From Oreocharis arfaki (lineage: Eukaryota; Chordata; Aves; Passeriformes; Paramythiidae): 64,000 nucleotides of DNA. The notes beneath the pieces were generated by a model. It did no database searches. It saw nothing but the letters and a program-made list of their open reading frames with translations, and was not told the origin of the DNA. Each line of letters starts with the position of its first letter. Positions within the stretch are counted from its first letter, which is position 1. Of this stretch, positions 39,174-53,100 are shown one piece after another. The DNA lies in contig VZRR01012436.1 in the NCBI GenBank assembly GCA_013398015.1, forward strand, positions 496,001-560,000, read 5' to 3'. The position numbers and the translations under genes were made by a program.

Positions 39174-41843
39174 ACAGAAATTAATCTCCGGCCCAAATAG
39201 GCCGGGATTTGGCTCACCTGCAGCGCCCGTCGCCTGGACCCGGAGGAGGTGCCGGCTGTCTGGAAAACAAGGGATGAGAAAACCGAGGGATTCTCTGCAG
39301 GCTTGATGTAACCCGCAGCAGGCTGTTGCATCAAAGACTAGAAAAAGAACCCGAGACAAAAATAATCTTTTAAGAGCGTGCAGCTAAGATTAGTGCAGCG
39401 TGTCAAGATGTTGCTGAACGCAACAGAACGAGTCCTCTTGCCTGTACCAGCACAGAAATAAATACTACTTTTCTGGCGCCTTGTCTACTGCAACCCTGAG
39501 TTTCCAAATTTTATATCAAAGTGCTGTTTAGGGATAGGTTCCAACCATACAATTTTGAGTTTGAATTCAGGTTTACCTCAGTTCTGGATGTTTGGCCGGA
39601 GGGTTTAGATGTGGCTTGTTATAAAAGACATAACGTTCATATAAAGTTCTGAATTTGTAAATACTGTGAGTTTATAAAACCTGAACTGTAAATACTCAGA
39701 TTATGTTCAAAGCTACTCTCTTGGTTTACCTCATCCCTCCGAAAATCTGACCAAATAGGAGAATATAAAACCAAAAAAGTATAAAATAACACTGTTTGTC
39801 CCCATATGCCTTTATTAATGAGATTGCTTATAGCAGAAATGCTGCTCCTCATGCCCCCCATGTAGGAAATGTGGTGACTGACACAAGCCAGTGTCTACCT
39901 GGGCAGGAGCACCCAGGTGCAAGCCTGCACATGCAGGCACAGCTCTGCGCTGCCAGGGTTGATACTTGGGAGCTGAGTCTGTCTCGTTTTTTTTCTCAAC
40001 AGGCAGCAAACCGAGTAAGGAATGTGTCAGGGACTACGAGAACATTGCTCATTCCTTGTGTTTCTACGTGAAATGCATTTCTAGCCACACCTACAAAGAA
40101 CCTCTCTCTCCTGACAATGCACAGTGGGGTAAGTGAGGGACCAAGAACCCAGAATCTCATTCACTATGGCAAGATGCTCTGTGTTCTGTAGCATGCCCTT
40201 AAATTATTTAGTGTGCTGGTAGAAACTTTTCTAAAGCAATTTCTGATATATTTTAATCCTGGAAATGCTTTTCAAATACATAACAATAGTGAAGTCCATC
40301 TTCTGGCTAGTGTTAGTAATTTTTGATATGCAAACTGTTCTGTGCTCTCTGCCCTTGCTCATTTTTCATGTAGGCATAAATTTTAGGCTTCAGCATTAAC
40401 ATCCAAGATTAATGGGTCTGTTCCTACTTCTAAGAGTATTGTTACAGCTGCCTGTATACTGAGCAAAATCCCTGCACTGATGTATGAATAGCTCACTTTG
40501 CAGGGTTTAAGTTCATAGCCATTAAAATATTCTAGACTATTTCTAAAGGAAACTCATTTTAGAGAAACAGAATTCCCAAATATTCCCTGGCAGTTTGCAT
40601 ACTTTTCAGCTCTTTTATAAGTAAAACTTCGTGTAGATGTCTTTGTTTTGGTGTTAATTTGTTTCCCTCTACCATTTCTGTCTTTCTAGGACTATCTGCA
40701 TTTAATTACACATTGTGTCAATGTCAACAAATTGCGGTCAGGGACAGAGATCTCTCTCTGCAAGGCTCGATACAAACAGCAAAGTAGTTTCTGCCCAATC
40801 CTGCCATCGCAGCTAACAGTGCTTATCTCTGTCTTGTCTTTCTTGTTCTTACATCTCCCCCTCCTTCCCACCCTGTTCCATCAAGCCTCTGCTGCTTTCT
40901 CTCCCTGACCTACCTGCTGCTCATGCTCTTGGCTGTGGCACACTTTCTTCCCCACCAGCACATTTAATTGCAATGTTCCATTTCATTATTAGCTTGTCAC
41001 CATCTTTATCAAGTCACCTTTCCTGACAAATCTTGCCGCAAAGCTTTCCTGAGTAGCTTGTCATCAATTTTCCACTTTAAGACTCTTCTAAAGCCTCGTG
41101 TGAAAGGGCCTATGAAAAATCGTGACTATAGTGCTGTATTTATTTGTGAATAAAGAGCAGCATCAGTGAATAGTGCTACTGTACAGGCAGAGACAGATTT
41201 ACTGTGTGCCCAGCTCCTGCCAGGCTCATTGCACAGAGATGTGTCTATGTGTCAGTCAGACAAAGCCTTTCCCTTCTCAGGGATTTTCGGGATCTCTGAG
41301 CAAGGAGCTCTACTTGCACATGAAGACCCGAGTGCAAGATCATTAAGTCACTGAAGTCTACTTATTAATTCCAGTTAGTGTTGGATCAGATTCTTGTTGT
41401 GCATAGTAAGCTAATTACACAAGTTAACAACTGCATGTAGTGCAGGTGGGCAGGCACCGAGCATGCTTAATGTGGGATTCTATTGCCTCTCAAGTGCAGG
41501 GTGGAGCCCTGGCAGCCAGATTTAGCCTCCCCCGGAGTGCAGCCAGAGAGGCACGCAGGCTTTCTACGGACCAGCAACCACAGAACAATTTTTTTCCATG
41601 TTACAACCCCAAATTTCTAGTTTGTGGCACTGAAGTAATTTTCAAAGTCTGGTTTAGCTTATTTTAAGTGCATTTTACACATGGGTAAACTCAAGCAAGG
41701 CAGAGGACAAGTGGCAGATGGTCAGTGACAGAGCCAGGAATAGAATGGAGAACTTTGCTGTCCTAGGACATGATTTTAAGAGACTTTGTCCCAGGATTGT
41801 GAGCTTTGACGATTTAGAATTCCTGGGGCTTCAGCACTGCTTT

Positions 41844-41860
41844 AAAAAAAAAAAAAAAAA
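41844..41860. repeat. Poly(A) tract
   Basis: 17 A residues on the plus strand in intergenic DNA; no upstream retrocopy recognised. Confidence 0.8.
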
Positions 41861-44800
41861 GGCAGCTATCACTCTTCCCAGTTTTTCCTGGCAGAGACTG
41901 GCTTCCACAGGCAAAACAATTTTAGTTCAGTTTCTTAAGTGTGCAGTTTGGGACTTAATCTGTTCGCTTTCTCACCAGTTTTATGCCTTTTGAACTCACT
42001 TGGCTGTGCTGTGTGCACTGCTCATTTACCTCTACAAGAGGAAAGATGAGCCTCCGAGAGAACCCAGCAGAACACCTTTCAAATAGACCTATGTGTAACC
42101 TTGGTAAAAATAACTGTGAAGATAATGATAATGGATAATTATAAACTCCATAACTGGCAAAACAAGACTCTGCATTTCAGAAGATGAATTGCCGTACCCT
42201 GTCCAGTAACCCACTTTATGGTGCAGTAATGGATCTGCATCCGGAGGGTTATGCAATGAAATGGAGCCTTTGGCAAGCCGGAATCACACTGGAAACGAAG
42301 CAACATCTTCAGGGGTTTTTTCATACATGCATATTTGAAAATCTGGAACTTTTCCCTTTTGACATAAAGAGACTGTCTGGAATGATTAAATTCTAGGACA
42401 GATTTTGAAAAAATAAAGTATTTAAATATTATGGTGAAGCAGTACAACAGTACAGTCACCCTTCCTTTTACTGATTCAAGTATAGTATTTCTAAAAAAGC
42501 TTTTTGTACTCCAGGGAAACTACTGGCTATAAATTATAAAAGAGGAAATAGAATAGCATATATGTATTAAAAAAAAAAAAAAGAAAATATTTTTTAGACC
42601 TTTCTCTAGGTAAAGTAATTAAAAGCAGCTAAAAATATGGGGAAATGAAGCAAATACAGGCCCTGATCCAAAGGCCACTGAACTCAGCAGAAGCACTGGA
42701 TTCATGTGTGTCATGAATTACAATTCACAAATGCAAATAAAGAATGTTACTGTATTTGTGTAAGGATAAAGTCTAACTGTCTAATCGCAGTATCTAGGCA
42801 TTCCACTTGGGTAAAATGAGCAGATTTTTTTCTCCAGCAGGTAGAATTTCTTAGCAAGCATGTATTGCCAATATTTATGGGAGAGTTTCTGGTCCCGAAA
42901 GCACAGAAATGCTGGGGGAAAAAAAGGAAAGAAAATGTACCCAAGGAGGAGATCCAACTGCTTCCAAGTCATTTCTATAAATAAAAATCTGATGCAAACT
43001 CATTATCATTTCCCTTTCCAGTGCTGATTTGCTTCCTCAAGATTTCAGAGTGTGCATCTGAGGACTTAGGCTGTGTGTCGTAAAGCTTCCCTCAGCAACT
43101 GCTAAAATTATTCACAAGGCACTGCAGCATGGCAGCAGCTATCAGCTTTGGAATGGTAAGAGATGCAGGGGACGGTCTTTGGTGTTAGTCAGGGAGAAAA
43201 CGTTCAAGTTGTGCTTGGCTGTGTTGCTCCAGGATGGGGTGTCAAGCAATGATGCCATCCGTACCTTTCTGTCCTTAGCCGGCAGTCAGGGTATACAGCT
43301 GGAGCACGTTTCTGGAATGGCTCTTCCCGTAGACACTGGAAGCTCTGAGACAAATATTTGCAGCCCATTTTGTGAGCATGGGACAGCAGAAGGGTTGCTT
43401 GAGGATGGCCCAAATCCTAATGCATCTATCAAAGCCAGCTTGCTGTCTGTGCCAACACTAACCTGCTTTAAGTATTGCTGTCATCGGTAATGCCAGATAA
43501 CAAAAGCTGCTCTTTGTGGAGTAATATCAGGAAGGAAATTGTGCATGTAGATTTGCCAGCAAAAATAGCAGTCTGGGGCTGTAAATGTACACACTGATAC
43601 TGCTGGTTTGTTGTTATTTTCAGCAGCTCCTGTTCCCTCGGGGGTGAGAGAAGGACTTAACTCCTATCCCTGCTGTTCATGCATCAGGCTTAAAGGTTCC
43701 ATGTGGATGCCTGCTCTTTGGCCCATCTGGGGGTGATTTCTGCAAATAGCAGTTTTCCTCTGAAACAGTATCCAATTCATCAACAGAGCCACACCACATG
43801 ATATTGTGGGGCCGTAGGTATGTCCTCTCACATCACATAGAAAACCACTTTCTTTCACTAGAGGTCTCTAGTGAAGAGTTCCTTATTATTTGCACTTTTA
43901 TTCATCTTTGATTCATGCCCAGGCTTAGCAATTGTATTCCACATAGCTAAACCTTCCCCACAGTTTTGCCTGACTGGGATACTTCAGGCTCTAAACTCTT
44001 GCATAGTCCTGCTGTTTAAACTTTTTGTATTTTGTTCTAGAGATTGCTTATATCATGGTGGGTGAAGTATATCTATCACTTAACCACTTCTCAGGAGTAC
44101 TATTAGGCTTAATTAATGTTTGTAGAACACTACTGAGATTCTCAAGCAGCTACAGAAGTGCTAAGGATTATAATTAATTTAAAACTAATTTTTGAGTAAA
44201 TGGCTAACAACACTTAAGCTGAGATTCTCCAAATAAAACTCATTTATTTGATTCTTAGACAAAAACATTCTGAATTCTGGGTTCCATTTACTACTACCAC
44301 TGTATGATACATTTTGATTTTTATTATCCTTCAATATCCTTTGATATATCCAGACATACAATACATCTTGTTTTAGTTCAGGAAATACTGCCCAAGACAT
44401 GTAAGTCAAGTTAAAATAAAACTAACAAAGTAACTAAATTAATAAACTCAAAGACAATACCCGCCATCACTTGCCTTTAGTATAATAAGTGTTTGAACCA
44501 TAAAGCCTGTAATCAATATTATAGAATAATTTCCATATTTATTTATAAGGCATCTCATTTACATAAATAGTCATTATCTAGAAATAAAACCAGATCATTA
44601 AAATTCAAAAAACTGATTGAGATCAGTCAAGATGTACCAAAGAGATTTGCTAGACTCTGTTTGAAACTTCTGAGACAGAATCTCTTCTCCCAAACAAGCT
44701 TAAACAGGACTCTGCTGTGGAAATCCAAGCAGTGCTTCATGCACGTGACATCACCAAAAAGAATGGTTATTTTGTACGGTGAGAAACATTGGGTCACTCT

Positions 44801-47800
44801 TCTCACTAACTGTCATGGAGAGTTTCCAAGGATATGCATCTGACACGTCTGCACTGAAAATCTGACCCAGATTGTAGCTGAAATTCTCCTAACACAGATT
44901 TCTGCTTTTCTGAGATTCTATGGCATGTCAAAATACTTCTCAAAATACTCATTTCTTTCAAAACACTTTTAATGCTTACAGTATCTTCAATACTTTCAAA
45001 GTTTTGCATCTAGTCAGAGAACACTTCATGCAGAAAAAAAGAGAAGAAATGGCACTCGTGTTTCTATTTGCAAGCTGGATTCATCACTCCTCAGTTATAT
45101 GCTAGAAAGTCAGGTATTTAAAATGATCTCCTGTTTGTCACAAAGAATGCACCTCTGGTCCTGCTGTCAGTACTTTTGCCTTTTGAGATCCAGAGTGCTC
45201 ACTATTTGATTTTTTCTAGATAGAAATTAACTCACCAATTTTTTAAAAAGCTACAACTACAGAACATATTTTTAAAAATTTTCAGTTGCCCTGAAAAGTC
45301 AGACCTAAGTCTGCCTTTTTTCAGTGTGAGATATGTCTTTGAAGTGTAAGTCCAGACCAAGGCAATACACCAGTGATCTCCCTACTAATTCCTAGAGAAT
45401 GGAAGTTGGCTCGAGTACTGAGTCATGAGGATTTAATCTCAATACAGATATTTTTAGTATCTGTTGTTTTATCTTGGGTACTTTTTAAATCTGCATCACT
45501 GCCCAACTCCTTTCCTAATTATCTGAAATTCCTTTCTTCTGTAACTGCTCTGGAATGTGCCCTTCTATTATTACAAATACTGGCTGTATTAGATTGAGTC
45601 CTTACTGCTCATCCATCGATTTGGTTAGGTAAGAGTGCCCTTGTTTAAAGCCTGAGCAACTGCTGAGAAACCAGCAAAACAGAGGAACAACATTAAATCT
45701 CACGGTGAGTCACTGGGAATATAGGTCAGCCCAGGCTCTCCCCTTTGCTGAGCTTTCAGAGGGTTGGCTCCAGGTTACCTGAAGGAGCCGCAACCTCAAC
45801 AGACACCCCCAAAATTGTGTTTGTGTTCCTTTGCCATACAGCACTGCCACTTCCATGGGGGAGTTTACAGGAGATGAACACTTTCTTAGCAACTGATCCA
45901 CAACCAAGAGCTGAGAAAGGATATAAGAGAAAACACAAACCAAATCACCTTGAGAGTAAAATACAAAACCGGTTTGTTTAACCCAATTTTTGCCAAATAA
46001 TATTATAGATCCACTCAATCTCAGCCACTTGAGGCTCAAAATCAATGTGGTAACAGCAGAAGGGGGATAGTGATGTACCTGCTCTGATTCGTACCTGGGG
46101 GAGACCCTCTCCTGCAGCAGTCAGGGGCTCTGCATAATGAGGTAGGCTGAGAGAAGTGTGAATTGATTATTAATTAAACTGCTTTATCACCTCCTTGTAA
46201 AATGAATGACCAAATGCTGATGCACGGAAAGTAATTTACGTAACCAAGTCTGAATTTAACTTATAATACAGTACAAAACTACCTTAATAAATGGCAATTT
46301 AAAAAAATCACAATCTGATGATAGAAAAAAAATGAGTACTTCCAGTATAAATAATGAGATGGGAGGAAATGTCCTTGGCAAGTCAATTTGTTCCATGCTG
46401 CTGATGGTTCCTGTTAGTGACAAGGATTTTTTTCAAGAAGGAAACAATGGAAAACAGATGCAAAAGCGTTTACCAGAAGGCTAGGCAATGGCAGCTTTTC
46501 CAAAATGTCAAGTGTGCAGAGTAGAGTCAATTTAAAAGAGAATTAATTATTTAAACTGAATTAATGTGACTACAACGAAGCCTTGTTAAACCATCTCATC
46601 CATCCTGCTTCCAACTGTGCTACCCCTTACAGTCGAAGTCTAAATACTGTGACCTCAATTTTCAAACTCTTCAAACAAAAACTCTCTTACCCAGTCACAG
46701 TACCAATATGTTGCTTTTTAAATATTTACTGCATCTCTTCTAGGAACTCACCCACAGAATTGTGCTCCCCTTCTCCATTCACAACTCATACGAATTTGAT
46801 CTTTGAGTCCCCCTTTTCCCTCTTTTCCTCTTTCATCTTTGAACTTATGGTGTTTTCCCAGATGCTTCAGGCAGTTTCTATCTCTGCATTCTTTAGATCA
46901 CCCTTTGCCTGCAAGTCTGCCCTTTGCATAAAGTCCTCGTATCTTAATTTTAACAACTTGTCTCTTTTGTTTCATGCATTGCCTTGTTGTTGCTTGCCTT
47001 TAGGGACAGGAAGGTAACTGAATTTTAGGCCTCCAGCTTTCGTATGGGAGCTCATTTTCTCAAAAGAATGTCCACACCTGCTTCCCCTGGAACCAACTGT
47101 CCCAAAGGGCTTCAGTTCCTCCTGGACCATGGGTCATGATATTGCAATGCACAGAATATCACTCCTAGAAGGAATACTCTGTGCCCACTGTTTGCATTTT
47201 CCAGGTTAACACGGATTTGCAATGCTATCGACAATTTAAAAGTGCAATAACGGTGCTTTTTCCTGGATAATGTTTTATGTGGGAAACACCAACAGAGCCA
47301 CTGTTCCTCTGAAACCTTTTGTTTCCCATGGGAATATCTATAACCATGTCTACCACTGATAAGTCAAAGCTCTCAGTTTTGGTTTCCAGTTTCTACATGG
47401 GCAAAGGAACCACTCAAAATCCATCCTTTTCTGCTACCCTTAAAGCAAAACATCTGGGCTAGAATTTACATAAAGTAAATTCCTTGATTTCTTCTATTTC
47501 ATGGAGGAAAAGAACTCCAATCTATTAAGTAATGAACTTAATTGCCCTGGGTCTTGACTGTATTGGGAATGCATAATAATTTAAATGCATCAGTGTAAAA
47601 ATCAGTCTCATTAAACTGTCTCAAAGCCCTAGAATAGATGGAGCTCTGCTTTAACACTTGCATATAGTCATTCACATTAAAGTTATAATTTACGGGAGCT
47701 CATAATGAATATAAACAGGAATTAAAACATCTGAGGTGCAAGAAAGAAGGATTAGTGGCAGTGATATTTAAATAGACAGTTAAAAACTCTTCTGGAGCGT

Positions 47801-48492
47801 TTTCAAGGCCTTGGAGAAATACAGTTGGTTGGATGTATTATTCTTTATTTCATGGTGCACCAGAAACAATGTATAAAACGTGAGCACACTGAGGCTGAAC
47901 TAACATCTTCACTACAGAAATGTATTTCTTAAGTTATTTTATATACTGTCATTTTCTTGATGTGCAAGGGGAACATCTAATGTACATATGGAAAATTTTG
48001 AGTGAGTTCTTGGAAACCATAATATTTTCTTGATCATTCATAACCAAATACGTAAAGAACTCTTCAGAGTATCACTATTGCACAGCTTGTATGAGATCTC
48101 CATAGCTACCCTTGGCACAACAAGCACAAAACCCGAGTGCCTTTGCAGGGCTGATAAGCAGACAGGAAGCAAGTGAACATCTGCTACAGCTTTAGATGGT
48201 TTTGCCTTCAGCAGCCGCTGAAAAATATCGGGCTTTGCATTCCACATCCCGCTTGCTTGGCCTTTGACACCACCAGCTGTTGGACAGGAGATGTAAAATG
48301 TTATACCTACAGAAAGGGAGGTGCATTATTTTCTAAAGGACCACTGGGATATTTAATAGCACTTTTTTCCCCTTCTCTGATGCCTGGAAACACTGGATGG
48401 CAGAATCTGCATATGGAGTTACTTCCTGAAAGTCAACCACTTCCTATTTAACAATTTTTTTTTCTAATGTTCTGTTTTCCTTTCCAAACCTG

Positions 48493-48531
48493 CTTTGTTT
48501 TGTTCTGTTTTGTTTTGTTTTGTTCTGTTTT
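48493..48531. repeat. (TTTTG)n simple repeat
   Basis: TTTGT/TTCTG pentamer run of about 40 bp on the plus strand. Confidence 0.85.
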
Positions 48532-49578
48532 AAATACCAAAAACAATTGCACCATATACTGAATAGTAATTATATTCATCATAATCATTGTAAGGAAGCC
48601 ATGTGCTTCCCTGGATCAGGGCTGGGGCTTCCAGCCCAGGCAATCTGTCTTCTTGGACCATAACAGCATTTCTATAGCACGGACAGCCAAGGAACAGAGT
48701 TATACAAAATAAATATCAAACAATTCAGAGCAAACCCTTTCTTTGTTTAAAGAAAGAGCTGTTGAACTTGATGTTTTATAAAGGAGCTCAGCCAAATAGT
48801 GCAGATTCTCTGCTTGCGTGTGTGGAGAAAATCTCTGATCCAGATAGTTCAGCAGTTCTCCACCACCACAGTATTTTCATTTGCATGGAAAACTACTAAC
48901 AGAGAACAACTGACAGCAGCATATTTTTAGGATACTGATGCCCATGCATCTTTATGTACTTCCTCTGAGATTGTAATTTTGTCTAGGAGATTGCAACAGT
49001 TGTGATGAAATCGGATTTAGCCATGTATGGTAGATCCTATGGCTCTGACACAATGAGATGAAAAGGGGGTTCAGAGTAACAAGAAAGAGGAAGACACTAC
49101 TCCAGAGTTATATAAGTGTAACTGAGAAGAGAGTTTTGCCCAGAAATTCTATGTTCTGTGCTTTGGAGTAGTATATATATTTTTATATGTTCTATTCTTA
49201 AACTGCAGATGGATGCTGTTTTGCCAGAAAACAAGTGAAACACAAAGATGACTTCAAATATTTGGAGGAGTCATGTTGACACTCAAAATACAGAAGCATC
49301 AAGTAACTGTCCTAGCGAGATCATAAAAGCAGAGACACAGTGATTAAAGAATAAAACACAGGACTCTTACTCCATTCCTTACACAAGATATTTCTCTTTT
49401 TAGGACCAGGAGCCTACCTGGCACAGAGATGTTCCCATAGTCTACAAATACAGTAGCTGAGTACCTGAGGTGACTACTTTGCCAGTATTTATTTAGTTAA
49501 ATATAGGAATAGTCATAGAGACAGTGGATTTAAGACCGTGAGACTGACAAATGACTGACTGAGATTGTTATTGTCTAA

Positions 49579-50195
49579 TAGAATCATAGAACCCCTGAAT
49601 AGTTTGGGTTGGAAGGGACTTTAAAGATCATCCAGATCCAACCCCCTGCTATGGGCAGAGACACTTTCCACCAGATCACATTGCTCCAAGCCCTCTCCAG
49701 CCTGGCCTTGGACACTTCCAGGGATCCGGGGGCAGCCACAGCTTCTCTGGGCAACCTGTGCCAGGGCCACACTCCTCTCCCAGGGAAGAATTCCTTCCCA
49801 ATAACCCATTTAACCCTGCCCTCTCTCAGTGGGAAGCCATTCCCCCTTGTCCCTCTAGGCACTTCTACAAAGTCTTTCTCCAACTCTGTTGGAGCCCCTT
49901 TAGGCACTGGAAGGGGCTCTAAGGTCTCCCCAGAGCCTTCTCTTCTCCAGACTGAACATCCCCAGCTCTGCCTTTGACAGAGCAGAGGGGCTCCAGCCTT
50001 TGGAGCATCTCCATGGCCTCCTCTGGAGTCACTCCAGCAGCTCCACATCCTTCTGATATTGTTCCCCAGGGCTGGAGGCAGCTCTGCCGGTGGGGTCTCA
50101 CCTGAGTGGGGCAGAGGGGCAGAATCTCCCCCTCACCTACTGTCCTTGCTGTGGGATGAACCCAGGATATGGTGCCTTTCTGGGCTGCTCTCTAC
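49579..50195 (-). mobile_element. CR1 LINE 3' fragment, about 0.6 kb, minus orientation
   Basis: Begins with the reverse complement of the CR1 tail (AGAATCATAGAACCCCTGAA, then GGTTGGAAGGGACTTTAAAG) and continues through GACACTTTCCACCAGA, CTGGCCTTGGACACTTCCAG and CCTTGTCCC. This covers the 3' end of CR1. The minus-strand 154-codon frame inside it is not recognised as a reverse transcriptase. 5'-truncated near 50195. Confidence 0.93.
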
Positions 50196-53100
50196 ACTAT
50201 TGCCTTCTGCATTTCACAGGGAACTGAATTTTTTAAACTATATTAATATTAGAATAATTAAATATCTGCCTTGAACTGTGTGCACATTGCATTTAACCAG
50301 CTGGGAAGCAGGCCAAAACTTGAAGCAATTTTTAGAAGAACTGTAGAATCAATACATCAATTCCCATTAATTTGGTGTCAGAGGAAACAAATGTGTACCT
50401 GTCTGAAATGTGTGCATTCCCTGAAGTACTAAAATAGGCATCTTCTCTGTTCCTGCCTTCCCTGTGTCCTCCAAACATCAGAAACCAGGGTCAGAAACCA
50501 GATTGACTCCAAAATACAATGAAACTACTTTTATTAACCCAGTATCCTGGACAAGTTATGCACAAACTCTGCCAAATCCAAGCCATCCCAAGCTCTACCC
50601 CATCCACTGCACTGAGTTCCTTGTTTCTCCCCTGCTGCTCCAGTCCCTCCCAAATACATCTCCATTCCAGGGCTGAGAACATCTAGGGAAGCTGAGGGGA
50701 AACTCCATTCAGTCTGTCACAGCCATAAGCTGTAATTCTGCACAGCAGTGAGAAAATATTCGTGACTAATCCCAATCGAGAGCACACCTTAAACCAGCCA
50801 AAGTTCTGGATCAATCCAAGCTCCGTAAAATATGATGTGCTGCAAGCATCTTGCACATCTTGCTCCTTGCACAGCTGGCTGCTGAGCAAATTCTTGTCTC
50901 GGGAGGTTTGCTCAAGCACATGAAACATATTTTTAGCATCCCAAAGGTGTGAGTACTCCCAGAGCTGAGAGTGCAACCTGGCTGACAGCAGGTTTCCAGA
51001 GGAAGGAGCAGAAAAGAGGCAATGTGTGATGAGATTACCCCCCACAGAAGGAGACTTCTGCTTGTAATATCAACACATCTTTTCAGTCTCTCATTGTGAC
51101 TGTTTGTGCTTTCATCAGATTTTCCGTTTGCTCCTTCAGCTACAGGACCAGATGGCTCCCACACATTATGCTCTGAATCATGGCAAGGCTCGAGGTGTTT
51201 GTTGTGTGTCACAGCAAACACAGGCGCTGGACCAGGTTAAACTCCCTCACAGCCAGCATATGGTGCACCCTGCACAGGGGTAGGTACCTACAGATACACA
51301 GTGTGGAAGATCCGAGTATCCTTTTCTTCCTGCAGGTAGTCAGGAAAATGACTGCCATACCTTGAGCACAGATAGCAGGGAAGAGAGGCAGTGCAGTAAC
51401 ACATGGCAGAGGACAGATGCTCGGCACTTCCCGAGATGCGCAATGCCTGATGGCAAGGAGTCCTGGTGGGCCAAGGACAGGAGGCTCTTGTTCCCCCTCT
51501 GATTTCCCCTTGCAGTTTGTGACTAAACTGGTGCTGACACCTTGCCCAGTGCTTATTTGCACAGCCAATAGCCCTAGGCAGGACTTCTGGCCATGAAGCA
51601 CCTACTGGAAAAGGATACAATCTCATTGTTTGAGAGCATCTCTGCCTCTGGCATTTGTTAAATAGAAAACAAAACTGATTTTCTCCTCACTTGCCTTGCA
51701 CAGATCTGGGGTAGATTCAAGCTGTGGCAGCCCTGTGAAACGAGAGTGAACAGGAAGGGTGTTTGCAAATGCAGCAGACCCTGTTTGGGAGGGCAAGGCT
51801 GGGAGGATTACACAGAATGTGATTTGTGCTTCAGTGACAAGACCATAAAAATCACCCTGCGGTTGTCCCTCACTGAAATACTGCATTTCTGAGCACTGAA
51901 AACCACTGGAATAATGAAAGATGCTTTTTCAATACTTAGGAGATATCTGGAGCTCAGTGCAAGTAACAAATCCAGAGGCACATGGGGGATGTCCTGGATA
52001 GCACAATTGATACGGTGTGTGCACTCCAGGTCACACCATGCAGGAGCAGCCAAGCAGCTGGAGACTGTCCAATGGCCACACTCTACCCCAAGTATTTTCT
52101 GAGATGAGAAAATTACCCTTGGCTGTTTTTCAGCTTGCTGTTCTTGGTATGCATTTACATGCCCTCCGTGTTGGGAGTGACAGGGCACCTTGTGAGCGTG
52201 TGCTGTGCTGGCCTTTGCTGACAGGCTCTGGCAAGCAGCGGGACACCCGTCAGGGACAGGGACAGTGACCAGGAATGTCACAACTGCAGCCTGTGCAGAG
52301 CAGCTCTGATGAAGGTTAACGTGTGCTGCCACCACCTTTGAGGTCAGCATTGGCCTCGCTTTAGCAGTCCTATAAATAGATGCCCAAGGTTGATTGAAAA
52401 GAGGATTTGGCTCGGCTGGATCTTGTTTAGCATTCCCAAGAGAGGAAGGCAGATTCTTTTCCCTTTTTCTCTTCCAGCCTGTAACCTTGAGTTGGTCTCT
52501 GTGGGAAACATTAGTGGCATTCACCAAAAGCGCTGCTGCTGTGAGCCGGATGTCCTGCTGTGTCACACAAACCACACGTACACATCTCTTCAACCTGCAA
52601 ACCCAGACCTAATTCCACTAAAGCCTCAAACTAATTCCTCACTGGCAAAACTAGGGAAAAACCCAAACAAACCTTGAGCCTAATTGCTTGAAAACAGTAG
52701 GACACCTAGTGGATTTATAGGGAATATCTTTGGGATTATCAGCAACATTTTGTCATTTTCTTGGCAAAACCAACTGTGAATATATTTATAGAGGAATCAC
52801 TAAAATATCAGGGTTTCTATTTAATAAATTAATCTTGTAATAGCTGTTACAGACTCCAGTTTGCCTGAAGAAGTTATTGCAACCTATAGAAAACCCAAAG
52901 AGCATTGTTTGAATGACTTGGAAAAAAAAATGATGGAAAACTGGATGGTTCCCAAGGCCTGGGAACAGGAGGAAGGGTATTCTGCCAGATCAAAGCCATC
53001 CCAGTTGTTCCATTTGACAGCTCTCTAATGATCTTAATGAGCAAAGTTTTACAGTCTCAGCCTGGCTCCCAGTACCGCCGTGCATCTCCACAACAACATG

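Larger units (their letters stand above)
39174..49578. other. Intergenic sequence
   Basis: About 10 kb with no gene recognised. Contains poly(A) at 41844-41860, an oligo-A run near 42570 and a TTTTG repeat at 48493-48531. Frames such as 43179-43490 (+, 103 codons) and 46583-47017 (+, 144 codons, hydrophobic, pyrimidine-rich) have no family signature. Confidence 0.6.

Noticed and set aside
46583..47017. 144-codon plus-strand frame
   Set aside because: Pyrimidine-rich low-complexity sequence giving a Ser/Phe/Leu-rich peptide, with no domain or conservation argument.
49584..50048. 154-codon minus-strand frame
   Set aside because: Lies entirely inside a CR1 3' fragment and shows no reverse transcriptase motif.
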